Shown here one piece after another: positions 25,529 through 34,387 of a DNA stretch of 64,000 bases (position 1 is its first letter; each line of letters opens with the position of its first letter). The notes beneath the pieces are model-generated. The model was not told the origin of the DNA. It worked only from the letters and a program-made list of their open reading frames with translations, and searched no databases. The stretch comes from Acidobacteriaceae bacterium (GTDB lineage: Bacteria; Acidobacteriota; Terriglobia; Bryobacterales; Bryobacteraceae), in contig JAFAYI010000031.1 in the NCBI GenBank assembly GCA_019240475.1, positions 372,001-436,000 on the forward strand, written 5' to 3'. A program made the position numbers and the translations under genes.

Positions 25529-26008
25529 CTAGGTTTTGGCGAGCAGTATCTTCTTTAAGAAAACCAATTGGCCGAGATGGTAGGAGTTGTGGGTCGCGAC
25601 GAGGAGAGCTTCGCGGAGCAGCGTTTGACCATCGCCGTGAGGAATAGGTTGAAAGAGATCGTGTTTGGAGTCTTCAATGAGGCGGTCGAGTTCGCGGGCG
25701 TCGCGCTCGAAGGCTTGAATGCAGGAGTCCCAGGCTTTCGCGTCGGGCGGCTCGGCGGCCGAGGGCCAGTAGCCTTCGGGCCACTTGGGCGATTTGTGAT
25801 GAGCGTTGCGGGAGAACTCGAGGATATCGTGCTGGGCGATCCGCATGTGTTCGAGGAGCTGCCAGGCGCTATGGGGCGCTCCGGCGGGCTTGGTCCCGCG
25901 CAGATCCGGCGGGAAATCCTGGACAGCGGAAGCGAATTCGACCTGCGACTCGCGGCCGCTCATGGCGGTGACGAGTTGGGCGCGGAGAGTGGAATCGGAA
26001 GTGGCCAT
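25529..26008 (-). CDS. DinB-family (DUF1572/YfiT-like) putative metalloprotein
   Basis: 159 aa forming a four-helix bundle. The metal-ligand histidines of the DinB superfamily are in place: WQLLEHMRIAQHDIL in helix 2 and THNSYHLGQL in helix 4. Members are often thiol-dependent S-transferases, but the substrate cannot be predicted here. It is followed on the same strand by the cimA promoter region, so it is unlikely to share regulation with cimA. It sits 15 nt after the RND operon's last gene and could be its tail. Confidence 0.85.
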   Translation of the reverse strand: MATSDSTLRAQLVTAMSGRESQVEFASAVQDFPPDLRGTKPAGAPHSAWQLLEHMRIAQHDILEFSRNAHHKSPKWPEGYWPSAAEPPDAKAWDSCIQAFERDARELDRLIEDSKHDLFQPIPHGDGQTLLREALLVATHNSYHLGQLVFLKKILLAKT

Positions 26009-26023
26009 TCTTCTGATGAGATG

Positions 26024-27853
26024 TCAGTTAGTGTGCGGCGGATTCTGCGGAGTAGGCGCCGGCAATAAGGCAGGCGGCTGGCCCGGAAGCGGAATGGCGG
26101 GCACCACCGGCGGATTGGGCGGGGCGATTTCGGAGGGCTTGGCCCCAGCGGGTGCTGTGGCCGGCGACCACTGGGGAGGATGTTTCAGGAACTGTTCGAA
26201 TTGCGGTAGCTGCGAGGAATCCCAGCCGCCGCCGAGGGCCATGATGAGCGAGACGCTGGAAGTCATCTGGCGGAGTTGGGTCTGGACCTGCGTTTCGCGG
26301 TTGGTGAGCAGGGTGTTCTCGGCGGTGATGACGTTCAAGTAACTATCGACGCCGGTGCGGTAGCGCGTGAGGGCGAGTTCCAGGTAATGGGCCGATGACT
26401 TCACGGCGGTCTGATACTGATCGACTTCCTGGGCGAGGATGCGGAGGGCGGCGAGCTGGTCTTCGACCGATTGGAAGTCGCCGAGAACGGTTTCGCGATA
26501 GCTGGCGACATCGGCGTCGTAGGTAGCTTCGGCCTGCTCGACGGCGCCGCGGCGAGCGCCGAAGTCGAGCAGCGTATCGGAGAGCGTGGGGCCGAGCGAC
26601 CAGACGCGGCTTGGCCAACTGATCCAGTTGGTGATGCTGGAGCTGGAGAAGCCGCCGGTAGAGCTGAGGCTGAGGGACGGATAATATGCTCCGCGCGCAT
26701 AGCCGATTTGGGCGTTGGCGGCGGCGACCAGGCGTTCAGCGGCGGCGATGTCCGGGCGGCGCTGGAGAAGCTCGGAAGGAACACCGACAGGCACGGGCGG
26801 CGGATTGGGAACGAAGGGTGCGACAGGCAGAGAGAAGTTACCGGCGGGCTTGCCGATTAAGGTCGCGATGGCATGTTCATATTGCGCGCGCGAGACACCG
26901 AGGTCGGTGGCTTGAGCGGTTGCAGTATCGACCTGGGTTTGAGCCTGGGTAACATCCTGGTCGGAATCGATGCCGGTCTTGAAAAGAATGGTGGTGAGAT
27001 TCAGGTTATCGCGGTAGTTCTTGAGCGTGTCCTGGAGAATGCCCTCTTCGGCGTCGAGGGCGCGGACTTCGAAGTAATCCTGCGCGAGCTCGGCTTGGGT
27101 GGTGAGCAAAGCGGTGGCGACGTCGGCGGCGCTGGCCTGTGCGTTGAAGGAATTGGCCGCAATCTGGTTGCGAACGCGATGCCACAGATCGAGCGTGTAG
27201 GAGACATCGGCGGCGACAGAGTATGCGTTGAAGGTGCCCCCGAATCCGGCTGAGCCAACTCCGCCGCCCGAAGTAGTGGTTCCGGTAGTGCCGGTGCTGG
27301 TGGTTGTGCCGGTAGTGGTTCCGGTGGTGGTTCCGGTGCCTGTGGTTGTGCTTGTGGCGCCGCCGGTCGAAGTACTCGTTCCGGTCGATGTCGTGGACGA
27401 AGTAACAGTGGATGTCGTTCCGGTGGTAGGCGTGATGACCGTAGCAGAGCGGCTGTTGCCGGAGAAATGCTCGCGGCTGTAGGACGCGGTGCCGCCGATC
27501 GTGGGAAAGAGCTGCGAGCGAGCCTGAACCACGAGCGAGCGCGCGGCGCGGAAATTCGCTTCAGCCTGGATGACGGTCTGGTTGTTGATGGCGACCTGCT
27601 CTTCGAGGGTATTGAGCTGCGGGTCGCCGTACATCTCCCACCATTTCGGGCGAATCTTGTCGTCATTGGGCTGAGCGACAATCCAGCCGGCGCCCTCCTT
27701 GAATTGAGGCGGCGCTTCTTTATAGGCGACAGGCGCAGGGGCCGGAGGCTTGGAGTATTTCGGGCCGGGATTACAGGAGGAAAGAATGAAGCCCGCAAGG
27801 AGCGCGACGGCGCCCAAACTCGGGATCGCGGGGAATTGAAATTTAGTCTTCAT
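26024..27853 (-). CDS. RND efflux outer-membrane lipoprotein, NodT/OprM family
   Basis: 609 aa, longer than the usual ~480. Signal peptide with lipobox (FILSSC, Cys27). Two outer-membrane-efflux repeats: WWEMYGDPQLNTLEEQVA, AEANFRAARSLVVQARSQLFP and DLWHRVRNQIAANSF in the first, and LLQRRPDIAAAERLVAAANAQIG with TLLDFGARRGAVEQAEATY in the second. Residues ~141-200 are an almost pure Thr/Ser/Gly tract inserted where the first beta hairpin should project outside the cell. The C-terminal ~60 residues are Pro-rich. It forms the outer channel for the pump encoded upstream. Its start overlaps the preceding gene by 11 nt. Confidence 0.93.
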   Translation of the reverse strand: MKTKFQFPAIPSLGAVALLAGFILSSCNPGPKYSKPPAPAPVAYKEAPPQFKEGAGWIVAQPNDDKIRPKWWEMYGDPQLNTLEEQVAINNQTVIQAEANFRAARSLVVQARSQLFPTIGGTASYSREHFSGNSRSATVITPTTGTTSTVTSSTTSTGTSTSTGGATSTTTGTGTTTGTTTGTTTSTGTTGTTTSGGGVGSAGFGGTFNAYSVAADVSYTLDLWHRVRNQIAANSFNAQASAADVATALLTTQAELAQDYFEVRALDAEEGILQDTLKNYRDNLNLTTILFKTGIDSDQDVTQAQTQVDTATAQATDLGVSRAQYEHAIATLIGKPAGNFSLPVAPFVPNPPPVPVGVPSELLQRRPDIAAAERLVAAANAQIGYARGAYYPSLSLSSTGGFSSSSITNWISWPSRVWSLGPTLSDTLLDFGARRGAVEQAEATYDADVASYRETVLGDFQSVEDQLAALRILAQEVDQYQTAVKSSAHYLELALTRYRTGVDSYLNVITAENTLLTNRETQVQTQLRQMTSSVSLIMALGGGWDSSQLPQFEQFLKHPPQWSPATAPAGAKPSEIAPPNPPVVPAIPLPGQPPALLPAPTPQNPPHTN

Positions 27854-28127
27854 CGCTCACCTGCCTGATCCAGCCGCGCAGATAGATGGGACAGTTGACG
27901 AGCTTGACATCGCTGCAGGCCTGATCGGAAATGTATTCGACAGCTTTGCGGTCGACGAGCGTGACTTCGCTCAAGTCGATGAAGATGCGCTGATGCGCGC
28001 CGCGAGCGTCCGAGATGGATTGTCGAAGATCGGGAATAGAGTCCTCGCTGAACTTGCCGTTTAGCCAGAGCGTGACGGAGCGCTCGGCTGGATGCGGCTC
28101 GGTGGTGATCTTGTAGTGCGTTTGCAT
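27843..28127 (-). CDS. STAS-like domain protein inside the RND operon
   Basis: 94 aa. The pattern SVTLWLNGKF, IFIDLSEVTLVDRKAVEYIS and VKLVNCPIYLRGWI fits a STAS domain (anti-sigma-factor-antagonist fold), the phosphorylatable serine position being replaced (VTLVDRKAV). STAS proteins bind partner switch kinases or act as subunits of lipid transporters (MlaB). It is placed 8 nt after the second pump gene and overlaps the outer-membrane factor, so it is translated with the pump. Its role is not known. Confidence 0.75.
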   Translation of the reverse strand: MQTHYKITTEPHPAERSVTLWLNGKFSEDSIPDLRQSISDARGAHQRIFIDLSEVTLVDRKAVEYISDQACSDVKLVNCPIYLRGWIRQVSDED

Positions 28128-28135
28128 GCAGGTTC

Positions 28136-31100
28136 CTAGTGGGCCGGGCCGACCGCCTCGACGGGAGCTTCGGGAACATGGCCGCCGCGCAGGCGCTGTA
28201 GCCAGAGGCTGAGGCGGTCCATGTAGAGATAAATGACGGGCGTGGTGTAGAGCGTTAGGGCCTGGCTGACGATCAAGCCGCCGACGATAGTGATGCCGAG
28301 CGGGCGGCGGAGTTCGGAGCCCGTGCCAGTGCCGAGGGCAAGCGGCAGGCCGCCTAGAAGAGCGGCCATGGTGGTCATCATGATGGGGCGGAAGCGCAGC
28401 AGACAGGCTTCGAAGATGGACTGCTTGGGAGTCTTGCGGTCGCGGCGCTCGACTTCGAGAGCGAAGTCGATCATCATAATCGCGTTTTTCTTGACGATGC
28501 CTATGAGCAGGATGATGCCGATCAAGGCAATGACGCTTAGCTCGGTGTGGGTGAACTGAAGGGCGAGGATGGCGCCGACACCGGCCGAGGGCAGAGTCGA
28601 CAGAATCGTGATCGGGTGAATGTAGCTTTCGTAGAGGATGCCGAGGACGATGTAGACAGCGCCGAGCGCGGCGGCGATGAGCATGGGTTCGCTGGAGAGA
28701 GAAGATTGAAAAGCCTGGGCAGTGCCGCTGAAACTGGTGTTGATGGTAGTGGGCATGCCGATGGTGTTTTCCGCTTGCGCGATGGCGGTGACCGCCTGCC
28801 CGAGCGCGACGCCGGGCGCGAGGTTGAACGAGATGGTGACGGAGGGGAACACGCCGGAGTGATTGACGGTGAGAGCGGCGGTTTGAGGCTGATAGTGAGT
28901 GAAGACGGACAGCGGCACGGGCGTGCCGGCGCTGGAGGGCACATAGATGTCATGTAGGCCGGCGGGGCTTTGCCAGAAGAACGGATCGACCTCCATGATG
29001 ATGTAGTACTGATTCATGGAAGTGTAGGTCCTGGCGATTTCGCGCTCGCCGAACGCATCGTAGAGGATGCTATCCAGAGTTTGCGGCGTGACGCCGACGC
29101 GGGCGGCGGTAGGACGATCGATGACGAGGTTGGCGGAAAGGCCGGAGTTCTGCTGGTCGGTGTTGGCGTCGGTGATTTCATGCACCTTTTTCATGGCGTT
29201 GAGCAGGCGCGGCGACCAACGGTTCAGGTCATCGAGATTGTCGCTCTGCATCGAGAACTGGTATTGCGCGGCGCTGAGCCGGCCGCCCACGCGGACATCT
29301 TGAGAGGCTTGCAGAAAAAGGGTGACGCCTGGGATCTGGGCGAGTTTGGGGCGCAGGCGATTGATGATCTGGTCGGCCGAGACCTTGCGTTCATTGAGCG
29401 GCTTTAGAGTGATGAAGGCACGGCCGGTGTTGGTGGTGGTGCCGCCGCCGCCTCCGCTGAAGGCCTGGACGGTGGCGATGGCGGGATCCTGCTGGACGAT
29501 GCGGGCCAGATTCGAGATTTTGTGCTGCATCGATTGGAACGAGATACTCTGATCGGCCATGAAAATGCCGTTCATGCGGCCGGTGTCCTGCTGCGGGAAG
29601 AAGCCTTTCGGAACGATGACGTAGAGATAGATATTGAGGGCAAGCGTACCGATGGCGATCAAGAGCACGAGCGCCGAGTTATCGAGCACCCAGGCGAGGC
29701 TGTGCTCATACATCTTGAGAATGAAGGCGAAGAATTTCTCGCTCGCGTTGTAAAGCCGCCCGTGCCGCTTCTCGTCGGCGAGCAGGCGGGAGGCCATGGT
29801 GGGAGTGGTGGTCAAGGAGATGACCATCGAGACCAGGATGGTGGTGGCGAGCGTGACGGCAAATTCGCGGAACAGGCGACCAACGATGCCGCCCATCAGG
29901 AGGATGGGGATGAAGACGGCGACGAGCGAGACGCTGATGGAGAACACCGTGGAGCCGATCTCGGAGGCGCCTTTGTAGGCGGCTTCCATGGCGTTCATGC
30001 CTTTCTCGCGGTAGCGAGTGATGTTTTCGAGAACCACGATGGCGTCGTCGACGACGAAGCCGGTCGAGATGGTCAGGGCCATCAGCGAGAGGTTGTCGAC
30101 GCCGTAGCCGAGCAGGTACATGATGCCGCAGGTTCCGATGAGCGAGACCGGGACGGCGACGCTGGGGATCAACGTGGAGCGAACGTCGCGCAGAAACAGG
30201 AAGACCACGGCAACCACCAGACCGATGGAGATGAGCAGCGTGCGCTCGACATCTTTGACGGAGGCGCGGATGGTGACGGTTTGATCGAGCGTGACCGTCA
30301 TCTCGATGGCCTGGCTGATGGAGGCGTGAAGCTGCGGGAGCGCGGCGCGGATGCCGTCCACGGTATCGATGATGTTCGCGCCCGGCTGGCGGAAGATGAT
30401 GAGCAGCGCCGCGCGCTTGCCGTTGGCGAGGCCCAGGGAACGAACGGTTTGAACGGAATCGGAGACCTTGGCGATATCGGTGAGCTTGACCTGCGCGTTG
30501 TTGCGATAGGCGATGAGCAGCGGTTCGTAATCGACGGCGTGCATGAGCTGATCGTTGTCGTCGATCATCCAGGTCTTGTGCGCGTCTGAGAACCAGCCTT
30601 TGGCGAGATTGGAGGTTTGGGCCGCGATGGCGCTGCGGACGGTCTCAAGGCTCAGGCCGTAGTGATTGATCTGGGTGGGATTGACATCGATGCGAACGGC
30701 GGGGGCGGAGCTGCCGCCGGCGATGACCTGGCCGACGCCCCGAATCTGAGAGATGCGCTGCATCAGGACGGTGGAGGCGGCATCGTAGAGAGCGGAAGGC
30801 GGGAGGGTGTTGGAGGTGAGGGCGACGATCATGATCGGCGAGTCGGCCGGATTCACCTTGCGATAGGTGGGATTGGAGGGCAGGTTCGCGGGCAGATACG
30901 TGCGGGCCGCGTTGATGGCGGACTCGACATCGCGGGCGGCGGCGTCGATGTTGCGGTTCAGATCGAATTGAAGGGTGATGCTGGTGCCGCCCAGAGAACT
31001 AGCGGAGGTCATTTCAGTGACGGCGGCGATGCGGCCGAATTGGCGCTCGAGCGGCGTGGCGACGGAAGAAGCCATGATGGCGGGGCTGGCGCCGGGGAGC

Positions 31101-31249
31101 GAAGCCGAAACCGAGATGGTGGGGAAATCGACCTGAGGCAATGGCGAAACGGGCAGCAGTCGAAAGGCGACGGCGCCGGCGAGACCCACGGCCACGGTGA
31201 GCAGCGCGGTCGCAACCGGGCGCCTGATGAAGGGAGACGAGAGGCTCAT
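28136..31249 (-). CDS. RND efflux pump inner-membrane subunit (MdtC/MuxC-like)
   Basis: 1037 aa, full-length RND transporter with 12 TM helices and two large periplasmic loops. It starts SLSSPFIRRPVATALLTVAV. TM4 has the proton-relay pattern (SLMALTISTGFVVDDAIVVLENITRY). Ends with GGLIVSQALTLYTTPVIYLYMD. Paired directly with a second RND gene, which defines the MdtBC/MuxBC heteromultimer type that exports drugs, bile salts, or metal-siderophore complexes. Substrate here unknown. Starts 3 nt after the previous gene. Confidence 0.95.
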   Translation of the reverse strand: MSLSSPFIRRPVATALLTVAVGLAGAVAFRLLPVSPLPQVDFPTISVSASLPGASPAIMASSVATPLERQFGRIAAVTEMTSASSLGGTSITLQFDLNRNIDAAARDVESAINAARTYLPANLPSNPTYRKVNPADSPIMIVALTSNTLPPSALYDAASTVLMQRISQIRGVGQVIAGGSSAPAVRIDVNPTQINHYGLSLETVRSAIAAQTSNLAKGWFSDAHKTWMIDDNDQLMHAVDYEPLLIAYRNNAQVKLTDIAKVSDSVQTVRSLGLANGKRAALLIIFRQPGANIIDTVDGIRAALPQLHASISQAIEMTVTLDQTVTIRASVKDVERTLLISIGLVVAVVFLFLRDVRSTLIPSVAVPVSLIGTCGIMYLLGYGVDNLSLMALTISTGFVVDDAIVVLENITRYREKGMNAMEAAYKGASEIGSTVFSISVSLVAVFIPILLMGGIVGRLFREFAVTLATTILVSMVISLTTTPTMASRLLADEKRHGRLYNASEKFFAFILKMYEHSLAWVLDNSALVLLIAIGTLALNIYLYVIVPKGFFPQQDTGRMNGIFMADQSISFQSMQHKISNLARIVQQDPAIATVQAFSGGGGGTTTNTGRAFITLKPLNERKVSADQIINRLRPKLAQIPGVTLFLQASQDVRVGGRLSAAQYQFSMQSDNLDDLNRWSPRLLNAMKKVHEITDANTDQQNSGLSANLVIDRPTAARVGVTPQTLDSILYDAFGEREIARTYTSMNQYYIIMEVDPFFWQSPAGLHDIYVPSSAGTPVPLSVFTHYQPQTAALTVNHSGVFPSVTISFNLAPGVALGQAVTAIAQAENTIGMPTTINTSFSGTAQAFQSSLSSEPMLIAAALGAVYIVLGILYESYIHPITILSTLPSAGVGAILALQFTHTELSVIALIGIILLIGIVKKNAIMMIDFALEVERRDRKTPKQSIFEACLLRFRPIMMTTMAALLGGLPLALGTGTGSELRRPLGITIVGGLIVSQALTLYTTPVIYLYMDRLSLWLQRLRGGHVPEAPVEAVGPAH

Positions 31250-31252
31250 GCG

Positions 31253-34200
31253 CTAGTCTCCGGCAGCCGGCTCAGGATGCATTTGAGTGGCAGGCCTTTG
31301 TCCCCAGTGGCGCTCGCGGAAAGCGGCGAACTTGGAGGCGATCTCATCGAAGAAGAGATAAATGACGGGCGTGGTGTAGAGCGTGAGGAGTTGGCTCAAG
31401 AGCAGCCCGCCGATGATCGTGATGCCGAGAGGACGGCGAAGTTCCGACCCTACGCCTTGCCCGAAAGCGAGCGGAACCGCGCCGAGAAGAGCGGCCATGG
31501 TGGTCATCATGATGGGGCGAAAGCGGAGCAGCGAAGCTTGGAAGATGGATTCGTATGGGCTCTTGCCTTCCTGGCGCTCGGCTTCGAGCGCGAAGTCGAT
31601 CATCATGATGGCGTTTTTCTTGACGATTCCGATCAGGAGCACGATGCCGATGATGGCGACCACGGTGAGTTCCTGGCGGCAAACCATCAGAGCGAGCAGC
31701 GCGCCGACGCCGGCCGAAGGAAGGGTGGACAGAATCGTGATGGGGTGGATGTAGCTTTCATAGAGCACCCCGAGCACGATGTACACGGTAACGAGCGCGG
31801 CGAGAATGAGCAGCGGTTCGTTGGTGAGCGAGGCGATAAAAGCTTGCGCGGTGCCCTGGAACGAAGTCTCCATGGCGGCCGGCGGCGGCATCTGCTTTTC
31901 GACTTTCTGGATGGCTTCGACCGCGGAGCCGAGCGCGGCGTTGGGCGCGAGGTTGAAGGAGACCGTGGTGGCCGGGAACTGGCCGATGTGGCTGATGAGG
32001 ATGGGCATGGAGGTGTTGGAGGTGGTTGTAAACGCGCTCAGCGGCACGGGCGTTCCAACCGTGGATTTGATGTAGATGTCGTGCAGGTTGTGAGGAGTGA
32101 TGCGGAACTGGGGCTGCACTTCGAGAATGACGTGATACTGATTCAGTTGGGTGAAGAGAGTGGAGACCTGGCGCTCCCCAAAAGCGTCGTAGAGGGCGGC
32201 ATCGACGGTTGATGCGGTGATGCCGACGCGCATGGCGGTTTGACGGTCGATCTTGAGGCTGGAGCCTAGGCCATGCGTTTCGAGATCGCTTGCTACGTCG
32301 GCGAGCTGAGGGAGATCTTTGAGCTTGTTGACAAAGGCCGCGGCGTAGGTGGCGAGTTCAGTGGGGTTGGGGTCTTCAATGCTGTACTGATACTCGGTGC
32401 GGCTGACGATGTCTTCGACCGTAAGGTCCTGCACGGGCTGCATGAAAAGCGTGATGCCGTCGACCCCGGCGATTTTGCCCTGGATGCGCCGGATGACATC
32501 GGACGCGCTGATGTGGCGCTGCTCAAGCGGCTTCAGGTTAATTTGAATGCGGCCGGCATTGAGTGTGGTGTTGGTGCCATCGACGCCGATGAAGGATGAG
32601 AGGCTTTCGACCGCGGGATCTTTGACGATTTCGGCGGCGAGACGCTGTTGAAGCGTCGCCATCTCGGCGAACGAGACGCTTTGGTCGGCTTCGGAGACGC
32701 CCTGAATTTCGCCGGTGTCCTGGACCGGAAAGAAGCCTTTGGGAATGGCGATGTAGAGAAATACGGTCAGGACGAGCGTCGCCAGAGCGACCAGCAGGGT
32801 AAGGTTGCGATGCTCGAGCACGACCTTGAGGGTGCGGCCGTAGAACTCGATGGTCCGCTCGAAGACGCGCTCGGAGGCTTTGTAGAAGCGGCCTTGCTGC
32901 GCGTCGGCTTTGTGACGCAGAAGCTTGGCGCAGAGCATGGGCGTGAGGGTCAGAGATACGAACGCCGAGACAATGATCGTGACGGCGAGCGTGACGGCGA
33001 ATTCACGGAAGAGGCGTCCTGTGATATCGCCCATGAACAGCAGCGGGATGAGCACGGCTATGAGCGAGATGGTGAGCGACATGATGGTGAAGCCGATCTG
33101 CTCCGCGCCTTTGAGCGCGGCTTCGAGGGGCGGATCGCCTTCTTCGACATAGCGCATGATGTTTTCGATCATGACGATGGCGTCGTCGACCACGAAGCCG
33201 GTCGAAATAGTGAGCGCCATCAGCGTCAGATTGTTCAGGCTGTAGCCGAGCAGGTACATCACGCCGAAGGTGCCGACCAGCGAGAGAGGAACGGCGACGC
33301 TCGGGATGAAAGTAGCGGCGAGATTGCGAAGAAAGAGAAAGATGACGAGCACTACCAGCGCGATACAGATCATCAATTCGTATTCCACGTCCGCGACCGA
33401 AGCGCGAACCGTGATGGTGCGGTCGGTGAGCGTAGCGACGTTGATAGAAGAAGGGATGGTGGCGCGGAGTTTCGGCAGCAGCGCCTTGACGCGATCGACG
33501 ACCTGAATGATGTTGGCGCCAGGCTGGCGTTGGATGTTAACGATAACTGCGGGCGTCTCATTCATCCATGCGGCTTGCGAGGAATTCTCGACGCCGTCAA
33601 CCACTTTCGCCACGTCCTTGAGCATCACGGGCGCGTTGTTCTTGTAGGCGACGATGACCTGCTCGTAGTCTTGAGCCGAGAGAAGCTGGTCGTTGTCGTT
33701 GATCTGGTAATCCTGGTGCGGCCCATCGAAGCTGCCTTTGGCGGTGTCGACGCTGGTGGCCGTGATGGCGGTATGAAGGTCTTCGAGATTGAGGCCGTAT
33801 GAGGCGAGCTGGGTTGGATTGGCGAGAATGCGTACCGCTTTCTTCTGGCCGCCGCTGATGGTGACGGCCCCCACGCCCGAGAGCTGAGAAATTTTTTGCG
33901 CAAGGCGAGTGTCCGCGTAGTCCTGCACGTCCTGGAGCGCCATGGAATTGGAAGTGAGAGCCAGCGTCATGATGGGCGCATCCGCCGGATTGGTCTTGCT
34001 GTAGATAGGCGGCATGGGCAGATCGGTGGGCAGGTAAGTCTGCGCCGCGTTGATCGCTTCCTGCACTTCCTGTTCGGCCACATCGATGTTCAGGCTCAGG
34101 ACGAATTGCAAGGTGATGACGGAGGCGCCTTGCGAACTGGTGGAGAGCATTTGGTTCAGGCCGGGCACCTCGCCGAGCTGGCGTTCGAGCGGCGCGGTGA

Positions 34201-34387
34201 TGGCGGAGGCCGTGACCGAAGGGCTGGCGCCCGGATAGAAAGTGACCACCTGCATGGTGGGGTAGTCAACCTCGGGCAGCGCGGAGACGGGCAACTGTTT
34301 GTAGGCGACGATGCCGATGAGCAGGATCGCGGCCATCAGCAGCGATGTAGCGATGGGCCGAAGGATAAAGGGGCGCGAAGGATTCAC
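31253..34387 (-). CDS. RND efflux pump inner-membrane subunit (MdtB/MuxB-like)
   Basis: 1044 aa. Starts NPSRPFILRPIATSLLMAAI, has the proton-relay TM4 (LTLMALTISTGFVVDDAIVM), docking-domain motifs (KGFFPVQDTGEIQG) and the C-terminal GGLLLSQLLTLYTTPVIYLFFD. It is a distinct paralogue of the downstream RND gene. Its ATG overlaps the adaptor stop by 4 nt, so the three are one transcription unit. Confidence 0.95.
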   Translation of the reverse strand: MNPSRPFILRPIATSLLMAAILLIGIVAYKQLPVSALPEVDYPTMQVVTFYPGASPSVTASAITAPLERQLGEVPGLNQMLSTSSQGASVITLQFVLSLNIDVAEQEVQEAINAAQTYLPTDLPMPPIYSKTNPADAPIMTLALTSNSMALQDVQDYADTRLAQKISQLSGVGAVTISGGQKKAVRILANPTQLASYGLNLEDLHTAITATSVDTAKGSFDGPHQDYQINDNDQLLSAQDYEQVIVAYKNNAPVMLKDVAKVVDGVENSSQAAWMNETPAVIVNIQRQPGANIIQVVDRVKALLPKLRATIPSSINVATLTDRTITVRASVADVEYELMICIALVVLVIFLFLRNLAATFIPSVAVPLSLVGTFGVMYLLGYSLNNLTLMALTISTGFVVDDAIVMIENIMRYVEEGDPPLEAALKGAEQIGFTIMSLTISLIAVLIPLLFMGDITGRLFREFAVTLAVTIIVSAFVSLTLTPMLCAKLLRHKADAQQGRFYKASERVFERTIEFYGRTLKVVLEHRNLTLLVALATLVLTVFLYIAIPKGFFPVQDTGEIQGVSEADQSVSFAEMATLQQRLAAEIVKDPAVESLSSFIGVDGTNTTLNAGRIQINLKPLEQRHISASDVIRRIQGKIAGVDGITLFMQPVQDLTVEDIVSRTEYQYSIEDPNPTELATYAAAFVNKLKDLPQLADVASDLETHGLGSSLKIDRQTAMRVGITASTVDAALYDAFGERQVSTLFTQLNQYHVILEVQPQFRITPHNLHDIYIKSTVGTPVPLSAFTTTSNTSMPILISHIGQFPATTVSFNLAPNAALGSAVEAIQKVEKQMPPPAAMETSFQGTAQAFIASLTNEPLLILAALVTVYIVLGVLYESYIHPITILSTLPSAGVGALLALMVCRQELTVVAIIGIVLLIGIVKKNAIMMIDFALEAERQEGKSPYESIFQASLLRFRPIMMTTMAALLGAVPLAFGQGVGSELRRPLGITIIGGLLLSQLLTLYTTPVIYLFFDEIASKFAAFRERHWGQRPATQMHPEPAAGD

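Noticed and set aside
30617..32212. 531-aa open frame on the plus strand opposite the RND pump genes
   Set aside because: It is the antisense frame of two clear RND transporters; its Gly/Asp/Arg/His-rich translation has no domain. Similar long antisense frames occur at 29522-30589 and 32648-33802 and are typical of high-GC coding DNA.
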